From: Seiridium cupressi
Lineage: Eukaryota > Ascomycota > Sordariomycetes > Amphisphaeriales > Sporocadaceae
Direction of reading: 5' to 3'
DNA length: 64,000 bases
Assembly: GCA_036674765.1 (NCBI GenBank)
Contig: JARVKI010000059.1
Span: forward strand, 186,001-250,000
In this document: one piece after another, positions 55,655 through 64,000 of the stretch
How the letters are laid out: each line of letters starts with the position of its first letter
How positions within the stretch are numbered: position 1 is the stretch's first letter
Notes under the pieces: model-generated
Seen by the model: the letters and a program-made list of their open reading frames with translations, nothing else
Told to the model about the DNA's origin: nothing
The model's database searches: none
Translations under genes and position numbers: made by a program

Positions 55655-56353
55655 ATGATGTTCTACAAATTTGCTTCGTTGGCTTTCATAGCTAGTCTCG
55701 TTGCTGCTTCTCCAATGAAGAAGCGTACATACCCCCCACTGTCACAGTCACAAGGCTTCACACTCATTGCCAATGTGACGGACACAACCAAGGCCGTCTT
55801 TGACCCGCCCGTGGACAGCTGGTCTCTGGTTGGAACCCACGTCGGCGCGGGCTTGAACACCGCGGTGCTTTCCGCCGACGGCGGCAGCGTCTTTTTCGTC
55901 AACGGAACCGGACAGGATATCTCTAGTGCTTCTACATCAGTCGCTTTACCACCTTTAAGCTCAACTGATGGCGATGGGAATTCCTATTACATGCCAATGG
56001 GCACGCAGTTCTCGGCTAGCGGCGGAGACGACGAAGTGTACATCGGACTGAACATTGGTCTTGGCACCAAGGGGGCAGGAATCATTCCGGGTTTGCGCAG
56101 CCCATACGCAAAGCTTTTTGGTCCTTACGGGGGGACCTTTGTCGTTTGCAACGAAACGGCACCCGTGTATGGTCGTCCACAGTATCCAGTTAGTGTTGAG
56201 CGACAGGATGTTCCCGAGAACTGTGTTGCAATCAATTTGCTAGCGCAGTGTGCTGAGTTGCCAACTATTAACGGTGTTGATGATTTGAATATTATTGCCG
56301 AGGATGTCAAGTGCTACGAGAACGTTGTCGCGATTGATTGGAGCCAGTACTGA
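55655..56353 (+). CDS. Secreted protein of the IgE-binding-protein-like (DUF7907) family, 232 aa
   Basis: A single exon. The N-terminal signal peptide FYKFASLAFIASLVAASP is followed by a dibasic MKKR that may be a processing site. The domain FTLIANVTDTTKAVFDPPV, then VGTHVGAGLNTAVLS, YMPMGTQFSASGG, PYGGTFVVCNETAPVYGRP and NCVAINLLAQC matches small secreted fungal proteins that databases often call IgE-binding or DUF7907 proteins (family naming from memory). Two in-frame ATGs are adjacent (55655, 55658); either may start. N-glycosylation sites are present (NVT, NGT, NET). The molecular function is unknown; the name does not imply that allergenicity was shown here. Confidence 0.82.
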   Translation: MMFYKFASLAFIASLVAASPMKKRTYPPLSQSQGFTLIANVTDTTKAVFDPPVDSWSLVGTHVGAGLNTAVLSADGGSVFFVNGTGQDISSASTSVALPPLSSTDGDGNSYYMPMGTQFSASGGDDEVYIGLNIGLGTKGAGIIPGLRSPYAKLFGPYGGTFVVCNETAPVYGRPQYPVSVERQDVPENCVAINLLAQCAELPTINGVDDLNIIAEDVKCYENVVAIDWSQY

Positions 56354-56597
56354 AATGTCATTACCGTTGGGACGGATAGGGTGGCCGAGATCGAAGGATG
56401 ATTTTGGAGAGGATTGATTGCAACTCTTAATTAATAATATCATAATGGATTGCCTTATTCTTGCCATGCATCAAGCACCATGGTATTCACGTGACCTCCA
56501 ACCCAGTCATATTTCTCCTACTTGCCATGCTTTCCAGTGGGACTTATAAGTTAAATTATTTAGATTAACGTAACTTGGGAATTAACTGTCTTGGTAT
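56354..56597. other. Short space between convergent genes
   Basis: 244 bp of 3' flanks of the secreted-protein gene and the amine oxidase gene, A/T-rich. Confidence 0.6.
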
Positions 56598-58958
56598 TTA
56601 GATTATCTCCAAAGGCTTAACACTTCCTTCTTTCAACTCAACCTTGCACTGCGGCAGCTCTATTCCAAATGTGTCATAAGTCAATCCTGACGTTGAGTTC
56701 TCATCAGTCACAATCCATCGCCTATTCAGGATATCACCGTCCTGCGCCCGATCGAAGAAGTTCTGAGGTGCGAACATAATACTGCTCACGGCTTCGTTGT
56801 ACAAAGTGACAGGGACATCCTCCGACCGTGTGAAGTGATGCATACCCAAGTTGAACCAGAAGACCAAGTCTTCTCCTTCGATGGTCTCCTTGTCAAAGAA
56901 TTTGGAGAAATCTTGCTGCGGCTTCCACGGCATGTTGAGATTCTGCACGCTGTTGGCGAATGGCTCCGTGTCGTGTTGTCGCGTTACGGCCAGTTGCGAC
57001 TTAGACATCTGCATATTCTTTCGACTGAATGGAGAATTGAGGGTGGTCAGGTGGATGTTGGACCGTCCTGGCACAATGCGATATCCACGTTTAGATCCCC
57101 ACTTATTGGTCTTGTTGGCATGGTTGATGCAGTACATGGCTTCTCCATTTCCTGCCCAGTTAAACTGTTGCTCCGTCTTCATGTTGTAGCTGTTCAACTC
57201 GATCTGCTCAAAGACCCCAAGCTCTGGCCACCATGGCTGCTCTGTGGGGGCGGCAAGAATTTCAGTCACTTCGAGGCTGTTTTCTGTATCCAAGATATCA
57301 AAGTCGGCCTTCCAGGTCAAGACATGGTCATGTAGCGAGCCTTGTACTGCCTCTTGGATACGCGGGCCCCATTTGCCCTGGTCAGGATAGTAGAAGGACG
57401 ACTGAAGGTACCCTGACGCTCGCACTGTGATCTCCAGAGACCCATCAACGTGAAAGGCGTAGTCAAACAGATAATCATAGTTGCCCACTGTAGCAATTGA
57501 GCGGACTGTCAAGTGTGAAGCCTTGACTACTCCAAGGTCATCGAAGCCGAATAGCGTTGTACCGCCTGCAGCCCTATGCCGTGAGAGAGGAAATCCTGCA
57601 TCTGACTCGAAGATGCAGATGGAATCGGGGCTGATGATTGTCGTGTTGCCGTCATGCGCGCTGATGTTCCAGAACGTCGCGCCAAAGGGGCAATCGAAAC
57701 CTTCTACCAACGGATACAAACTGCCTCCAAGCTGATAGTATGTATCGTGATAGACGGTCGTGGATGACTTGGGTGTGAATCCTCCGTACTGGGCGGCGGC
57801 CTCTTGCATGGAAAGCTCGTAGAGAATACGCTCCCCTTTGAAACGAATATCGTAGAACATGACACCAAGACTTAGCGTATGGGCCACGTAGAATGTCCAT
57901 CCCATATACTCCACATACTGTTGCTCAGTATCCAGCTTATATCGCTTTCCTCCGATCTCGATACTCTGAGGAGCGAACTTCTCCTCCAGGTCACGCTTGC
58001 CCATGGCCTGGTCGTAGTTGACCAGAGCCCAATCATAATCCTCCGATACGTGATATGCTTCAGTCAATTCTCCAGCTTCGAAAGCTGTGCGAAGATCCTC
58101 GACTGTAGGAAAGAATCTCGTGTTGGTCACGATGCCTTTCAACTTGTATAGGGATGTGTCGGTGCCAGTAATGTCTATCATCAGATAGAAGTCAACAGAG
58201 CGAAGATAGGATGCAGGTCCAGGGAATTTGAATACCACGGTACGGAAAGCCGAAGTCCCATCAAAGGAACTGGGAGACGTCGTGATTGACGTCAAAGTTG
58301 ACCTTTCGTCGTAGTCGCCATACCAGACACCCCCAAGGAGATCAGACGTAATGTCAGTAATGTTGGACATGACATCCACAAGGACAGGGTCAGATGCCAA
58401 GATCCGTAGAGCATCGAATGTTCTGCCGTTGTAAGGGACGGACCCGCCAGAGCCACCGTTGTAAATGTAATCCAGCTTCTGGATTGTGGTCTCGCTGCCG
58501 ACTGGTAAAGGTCCAACCATGTATTCCTGGGATACTGGTTCTTCTTTTCCACCCTCGAAGATAATTGCCCTAGCATACTGCGCGGGCTTGGGCCCAGAAC
58601 CATCCAAGTATGGGAGGACTTCAGATTTGTTCAGCGGTACCGTGTCAATGTAGTAGAGGTAGTTGTCATTGATGCCGGCGACTGAGACGTCCGTCAAGTT
58701 CAATCCAGAAGCTGGATCGTGTAGCAGTTGCCAAACTGCGACGTTGTCCTCGACTGAGACTGAGCTCCACACATTGCTCTTGGGTGCCGTAGTAGAAGGA
58801 GCCGTCTCATAGAGCGAACATGTGGCACAAGTTGAGTTGTCGGCTCGTTTTTGAAATTCGCGGAGAAGAGCACGTCTTTCAAAACCCAAAGGGGGTGTTG
58901 AACAAACTGCCCCAACGGCTGCATATAGCAAAAGGATTAAGAGATAGCCTAGTTCCAT
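56598..58958 (-). CDS. Secreted copper amine oxidase, 786 aa
   Basis: Oxidises primary amines to aldehydes with H2O2 and ammonia, using copper and topaquinone. A single exon of 786 codons. The signal peptide is ELGYLLILLLYAAVGAVCS. The topaquinone site is ATVGNYDYLFDY, with Tyr494 as the cofactor residue. The catalytic-base Asp is probably Asp405 in TVYHDTYYQLGG. Copper ligands are His543 and His545 in SLHDHVLTWKADFD, and a His in GMHHFTRSEDVPV (707 or 708). The C-terminal part has NLNMPWKPQQ and VFWFNLGMHH, as usual. Many N-glycosylation sites and the signal peptide indicate an extracellular or wall enzyme, as in fungal liver-type amine oxidases. Complete and without internal damage. Confidence 0.95.
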   Translation of the reverse strand: MELGYLLILLLYAAVGAVCSTPPLGFERRALLREFQKRADNSTCATCSLYETAPSTTAPKSNVWSSVSVEDNVAVWQLLHDPASGLNLTDVSVAGINDNYLYYIDTVPLNKSEVLPYLDGSGPKPAQYARAIIFEGGKEEPVSQEYMVGPLPVGSETTIQKLDYIYNGGSGGSVPYNGRTFDALRILASDPVLVDVMSNITDITSDLLGGVWYGDYDERSTLTSITTSPSSFDGTSAFRTVVFKFPGPASYLRSVDFYLMIDITGTDTSLYKLKGIVTNTRFFPTVEDLRTAFEAGELTEAYHVSEDYDWALVNYDQAMGKRDLEEKFAPQSIEIGGKRYKLDTEQQYVEYMGWTFYVAHTLSLGVMFYDIRFKGERILYELSMQEAAAQYGGFTPKSSTTVYHDTYYQLGGSLYPLVEGFDCPFGATFWNISAHDGNTTIISPDSICIFESDAGFPLSRHRAAGGTTLFGFDDLGVVKASHLTVRSIATVGNYDYLFDYAFHVDGSLEITVRASGYLQSSFYYPDQGKWGPRIQEAVQGSLHDHVLTWKADFDILDTENSLEVTEILAAPTEQPWWPELGVFEQIELNSYNMKTEQQFNWAGNGEAMYCINHANKTNKWGSKRGYRIVPGRSNIHLTTLNSPFSRKNMQMSKSQLAVTRQHDTEPFANSVQNLNMPWKPQQDFSKFFDKETIEGEDLVFWFNLGMHHFTRSEDVPVTLYNEAVSSIMFAPQNFFDRAQDGDILNRRWIVTDENSTSGLTYDTFGIELPQCKVELKEGSVKPLEII

Positions 58959-60829
58959 AATGCCTATATGCTAACAAGAGCTGCAGCTGTGGTGGTTCAA
59001 GGCGAGAACAAAAAGCTAGAAATCACTGTATGTGCGCTCTCAATTTATATGCATCCGCTTAAACCTACCAAATTGCCCCAAGCGATCATGATCAGATTAA
59101 TGGTACAGCTGCATTTCTTTTCAGCCTGCATGATGTAATGATATACGGTTTATTGCTGCTAGCTCGGCTCCAGTAGTGCTTTGTAGATCCGAGCTGGCGA
59201 TGCATGGCAGCTATCTAGCAAGGAATAGCAGGGGCCCTTCAGCTCTGGTCACTAATTTTCTGCCCCACCAGCAGTGGGTGGAGATCAGTCCTACTCTATA
59301 CAGCTGAACGCCAAGTAGAATGTTCACCTAATCCAGAGTTGCAACCACTGTATTTCTCTCTCTACAAATGGCCATGACGATCTAAGTGGAGGCTAAAAGT
59401 CGATTCGTGGAGCGAAAACCCCTGCCAAAGGTTAATCAAAACAAGGACCCATGAAAAATGTTACGAAACCGTGCATAATGTGCCAGCGGCCATACTAACA
59501 CGCATGAAGCAAGGCAAGCTGCATGCGACTAGTACTTGAAAGACTGGGTGCCAATGGTAGGTGCGTAAGGTGTTTGTCCAATGATCTTTGTTCAGCGCAG
59601 ATAAGAGCTTCGGAACGCAGCAGTCAAGCCAGCTACTCGATATAGCTGACTGCCAAGAAAGCCGAGCACTTGAAGGCTCAGCTATCCACAAAAGTCTCAT
59701 AAATCTCTCAACGGTATATCTGGAGGCGACCAAGTAATCAATGGCATTCGGAGTAGCCCGAGTTCATGGCGAAAGTGCAAAGAAAAAAACATTGCGTACA
59801 TAATCTGACCTGTTTACCGACGCAATGGACACTTGGCGCTTGGCGCTGCACCCAGTAGAGCGGAACGCACGTCTTCTAGGTCGTGGCCGAAACTCGAAAC
59901 AAGTCAAGCTTGTATGTTATTTCCTGGTTGATTGATCCTGATTGACGGGACCGAGTAGGTTTCAAAGGTGCTGGGATAATTTGGACGAATCAAAGTGTTT
60001 TGTCGTCGTCATTTACCGCTTGACTTCATAACTACCAACGGGGTGAAGTCACATGTTATGCAATGGATATTCATGGGTACCATAGCGTGCGCGCTTGCCA
60101 ATTCTGCCCGAGACCAATGCCCGTTGTATCTGTTTTCTGCGTTATCTACTGGCCACGGTTTAATGGGAAGCTTAGATAGTGACATGCTCTATATCCTACA
60201 TCAAGCAGAGGCGACAAGCTTGGGCACATATAACACATGCATCCAGCCAACGGGGTCACACAAATGAAGACCAGCTTCCCACTACTAGAAATGTAAGGAA
60301 TCGTCTTTAAAGCGACCTGATGTTAAACAAGTGTAAAGCTCATTACTAATTAACAAGCCGCAACAAAAGCGAGAAAGCCGAAAGCGAAGAAGCCTATATG
60401 GGCGTAGCATGCCATTATCAAGTCCTAGATTTTAGAATGAACCTTGTATATTGTTGACATGGAGTAGTTGCAGGTTTGATATCATTACCGTTCCTTGCTC
60501 CACTAAGTAGTGGGAAGCTAATATTGTCAAGAAAATGGGTTGAAATGGGGGAGGGCTTAGGTGCTCCAGGGATACAATGATAGGAACCAATCACAAGGTA
60601 AGCAGAGATATGCTAGTATATTGGGCAAGTTATATAGCTGGTTTACATTGCGCTGCTGATGGACAGTGTACCGTATCTCTCGCGCTCGCTTCGTGACCGG
60701 GGGATATTCTTAGGCACTCCCAAGGCCTGCGTTTTAGGCTTCGTGCTACGTGAGGTCTAACTTGGCTAGGAGCATCTCGAATGCTGAAAATTCGAAATCA
60801 GTTCAACCACGGTGAGATTCCACCTCCTC
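58959..60829. other. Intergenic, 1.9 kb, no gene seen
   Basis: Holds the amine oxidase promoter and the 3' flank of the transporter gene. Frames at 59461-59733 and 59995-60267 lack motifs. Confidence 0.5.
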
Positions 60830-62472
60830 TCATTGGTCCATGTCAACCTCCTTTCTCTCAACACCCAAAGCCTCTTCCACGTCACGCCGGCGAGTCTTTG
60901 CATCCACCGCCCCGAAAATAACGTCAATCTCCTCCAGAGTGCGCTGCTTCGTCTCAGGTACGAATAGAAAGATGAAGATTCCCATGGCAAGGCAGAAAAC
61001 CGCAAACATGATAAAGGTTCGCCAGCCAATGTTATTAATGGCAAGGGGAGTGACCTTGGTGATCACGAAGTTGAAAAGCCATTGAGTGGCAGCTAAGTCG
61101 ATACTCATTAGCACATTGCGACCACCAAAACAGCGCAGAAGATAGCAACTCACCAGCAACACCTACACCATACGCACGGAGACGTGTGGGAAAGATCTCC
61201 GAAACGAAGACCCATGGGGTTGGACCCCAGGACGCCGAGTAACCAATCACGTAGAGATAGATCATGACAGCCATGGCAATACTCGGGCTACTCACACCAC
61301 TGGCTTTCGTGTCCGGAGGGAATTTAACAAGGAGTACACCGATAATCAACATCATGGCAGTCATCCACGCGGCACCGCCAATCAGAGAATTCCTACGCCC
61401 CCATTTATCGATACCAACAAGCAGAAAAATAGCTGTGGCAACGACTTTGACCGTGCCGTAGATTCCAGTAGCGAACAACGAAGAGTCAGAAGAGGAAATG
61501 CCGATGGTCTGAAAGATTTGTGGTGCGTAGTAGCCAATCGAATTAGTCCCCGAAAACTGTTGCCAGAGCATAACGAAAAATGCCAACAGAAAACGCTTCC
61601 TGGTAACGAGTCAGTAGCTTTTCACCCTCAAGGCAGGGGGTTGATGAGACTAACCGGTTGGCTGGAGCAAATACTTCCTTCCAGGACAACCCTTCAGTTG
61701 CATGCTCCTCTTCCTCAATCGCAGCCTTTATCTCAGCCAACTCCTCTAATATCTCGGGATCGTCCATAGGCATGCATCGGACATGTGCCAATGCTAGATG
61801 GGCCTTCTCGCTGCGACCCTTCTTTGCCAACCATCTTGGACTTTCTTTAAGAAAACAAAGACCGATCATCATCAGTCCACCGGGGATGAGCTGGACTGCC
61901 ACGGGAACACGCCACTGCTTGGTGCTGGTGGGAATGTGCTTGGCCACACCATAGTCCAGCCAGTAGGCGAATGTTGAACCGATGACAAGTAACTCCTGGA
62001 ACAGACCAGCTATACGACCACGGATCTTGGGCGGAGCATTCTCGGAAACGTAGACGGACATGACACCGCTTAGCCCGCCAATGCCCAAGCCGGCAACAAC
62101 ACGTCCGCCATAGATGTAAGAGATATCGTGGCTTGCGCCGGTCTGTATAGCTGCTCCGACCATAAAAACAGCGGCAAAGATGAAAAGTGTGGACCGTCGG
62201 CCGATGATATCGTTCACGACAGATGCTATGATCGCCCCAAAGAATGCTCCAGCTGTCAATAAGGAGACCACGTTGGAAGAGACATACGCGTTCTGCTCGT
62301 TGGCAAAGCCAGAGCCGCCAAGAGGCAACCCAAAGTCAGTCTTGAAAGAATCAAGAGCTAACACTGAGCCCATGACACCAGTATCGAACCCGAAGAGAAG
62401 TGCACCCATGTATGCAACTCCTGTCAAGAGATAGACTTTCCGGTTCTGGAAAAACCCCGATGTTGCCGCCAT
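60830..62472 (-). CDS. MFS sugar/quinate-type transporter, 508 aa
   Basis: A proton symporter or facilitator of the sugar porter family, plasma membrane. Three exons, 62472-61655, 61599-61154 and 61092-60830, total 509 codons. Introns are 55 and 61 nt. Signatures: YLLTGVAYMGALLFGFDTGV (helix 1), NDIIGRRSTLFIF (GRR), RVVAGLGIGGLSGVMSVYVS, KESPRWLAKKGR (PESPRW-like), and QQFSGTNSIGYYAPQIFQ (helix 7 QQxSG). Late motifs are WGPTPWVFVSEIFPTRLRAYGVG and, at the end, VPETKQRTLEEID. Closest in style to fungal quinate or hexose permeases; substrate not decidable. The start is the first ATG, MAATSGFF. Confidence 0.92.
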
Positions 62473-63407
62473 TGTCGTTCGCTATTTGTGCTACGCTAGC
62501 TCCAGTGCTATTCAACTTCATAAGACAAGTACACTAGAGAAGGCCATCCGCAGGATAGCTGCAATCTGCGGGGCATTTATACAGCAACTTCTTGCGATGA
62601 ACTTGAGCTCCGAGGGACCGAGCGGTTGACCGCCATCATCCTGTAGAACTTGTGGCCAGTTGGCCCACACACCCTTCAACAACGAATCTCTGCGCAATCA
62701 AACAGGCGCTCTGCGGAAATAAGGGATGACCCGGTGGGTATTGTGGAGATATATATTGGGCCCAAGGTTTGGGGGTCTTGAGGGGTTGATCCACGACAGC
62801 CAGCTCACTGCGATGGCCCACTTCCCCCCGGGGAAATTATGGGCGAACACGCAAAGATAAGCCGGGCAAGAGACAAACCCGCACCAATCGAAGCGACTGA
62901 TCTGTTTGCGTACCAGTGCAAGTGTACAAGCTACTGAGCTACCAATTCACCCTGGGAAGTCACAAAACTCAATAAAACAGCCTTCGTTATCGGGATTTAT
63001 GAACATCCTAATGTGTATAAATGACACATCGCAAGGGTCAATGGTCAGTTGCCAAGTTTGCGGCTCAGCAAGGCCAAGCCGGGTGTACGAGCGAGCAGGG
63101 GCTTCTGAGGTGCCTTAGCGTGCACCAACGGCTTTCGGGAATATTGCGTCATATAGCCGGCATCATTACCCCGAATCCCAGCTTAGCTATTCGCTCCTCG
63201 GGCAAAAATTTACACCAACGACAAAGCTTTTTGTCATGTCATGGAATGTGCTCAGCAGACCACCAAACAAACTGTAGGGAAGGCTGCTTTACGAAGACTT
63301 ACACCGTCTCTTGGGCCCGATAATTGATCAAGGTATGTAGCGTGATGTGCCAGCGGATCTGTCGACTTGATCTCGATAAAGGCAGTGGAGAATGGGTGGC
63401 TCCAGCA
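62473..63407. other. Intergenic, no gene seen
   Basis: Upstream of the transporter: its promoter and further sequence without supported frames. Confidence 0.5.
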
Positions 63408-63538
63408 GGTTGTGTGTCAAGATGGGCAAAGGTTAGGGTGAATTGGTTGATTAATTGAGTATCAGAGGAGAGGAGGAAGGAAGAGGAAATAGTCTAGTAT
63501 ATGTACATGTGCATGTGGTTGGGCCACCTGTTTCAACA
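63408..63538 (-). repeat. LTR-like dispersed repeat, copy 2
   Basis: Matches copy 1 at 49340-49499. Shared landmarks on the plus strand are gggtgaatt, ggttgattaa, gtctagtatatg, acatgtg and ccacctgtttcaaca, with similarity ending at the same base. The minus-strand start TGTTGAAACAGGTGG is LTR-like. Confidence 0.55.
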
Positions 63539-64000
63539 TTGTGGTAGTCATTAACGAGCTGTAAGGGTGAGACCGGGTCTAATGTTTATTGGTATGACCA
63601 TGGCTTCTACGTCAGGTATGTCTTCCTGAACATGCGGGTCGCCTTCTAGACTAGCGACTCGCATGATGATGTGAACATTACTTCGTCGGTAGAATGGGCA
63701 GTGTTCAAACAAATCGCTCGATCAACGCATGATATAGGCCGAACTGGATGGAAGAAGATGATTAACAGGAACTGCTTCAGTATCTGGAAACCAGTTTAGC
63801 AATATGGTAGAATGGATCGCGAGTTGGAACCTCAATCAAGATAGGGAAGGCACGATAATCGCTGAACTGTCTCCTAACGATAGACTAATCCTGCGGTATA
63901 GTAATCCTATCCTGAGTACGTCTGCAGGTCCGACCCCACTGAGCTGTAGTATTCTTGTTGCGGCTATCGCACCAGCGCAGAGAACTATGTCAAGCGTGGA
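63539..64000. other. Window end, no gene seen
   Basis: 460 bp beyond the repeat with no protein-like frame. It could be flank or degraded element interior. Confidence 0.4.

Noticed and set aside
1..64000. CRISPR arrays, prokaryotic operons or riboswitches
   Set aside because: No regularly spaced repeats were found and the gene structure is plainly fungal nuclear.

Overview
The window is nuclear DNA of a filamentous ascomycete, most likely Eurotiales-like (Aspergillus/Penicillium type; inference). The evidence is short GT-AG introns (about 45-70 nt) with CTAAC/CTGAC-like branch sites, and typical fungal families: a C2H2 plus fungal-specific transcription factor, a SAT4/PTH11-like membrane protein, a HET-domain relic, a DUF7907-like secreted protein and an LPMO. 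Intact genes are coherent. The spaces between them are long and hold many decayed genes, as in an accessory or subtelomere-like region.

Layout. 0-6.7 kb is housekeeping-like: the end of a phosphoinositide phospholipase C, an SNM1/Artemis-type nuclease, and a conserved hypothetical protein. 6.7-20 kb is gene-poor: a SAT4 membrane protein, a decayed unknown gene, a 511-aa orphan ORF, a twice-frameshifted TcmP-like methyltransferase relic that runs into a 255-bp foldback repeat, an intronless 766-aa FAD/NAD(P)-binding protein, and a small LPMO. 22-48 kb holds an oxidative gene set: FAD monooxygenase, vanillyl-alcohol-oxidase-like flavoprotein, MFS transporter, C2H2/Fungal_trans regulator, carboxymuconolactone-decarboxylase-like protein, cytochrome P450, NmrA-like reductase, 3-hydroxyisobutyrate-dehydrogenase-like protein and metallo-beta-lactamase lactonase. 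In its middle (29.5-34.8 kb) lie four dead genes: a metallo-beta-lactamase, an N-terminal piece of homogentisate dioxygenase, a carboxylesterase and a maleylacetate reductase. 48-55.6 kb is repeat and relic DNA with LTR-like repeats and a decayed HET-domain gene. 55.6-62.5 kb holds a DUF7907-like secreted protein, a secreted copper amine oxidase and a sugar/quinate-type transporter.

How the genes could work together (inference). The 22-48 kb genes look like a catabolic cluster for a phenolic compound: uptake (MFS), side-chain oxidation (VAO-like enzyme), ring hydroxylation (FAD monooxygenase, P450), and lactone or ring-cleavage steps (CMD-like, MBL-fold, dehydrogenases), under a local regulator. 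The homogentisate dioxygenase and maleylacetate reductase relics are ring-cleavage and downstream enzymes, so the locus seems to have lost part of its pathway. No PKS, NRPS or terpene synthase gene was recognised. Gene models were joined by hand from reading frames and splice signals; where the exon sum is a whole number of codons and family motifs join across the junction, I trust them most.
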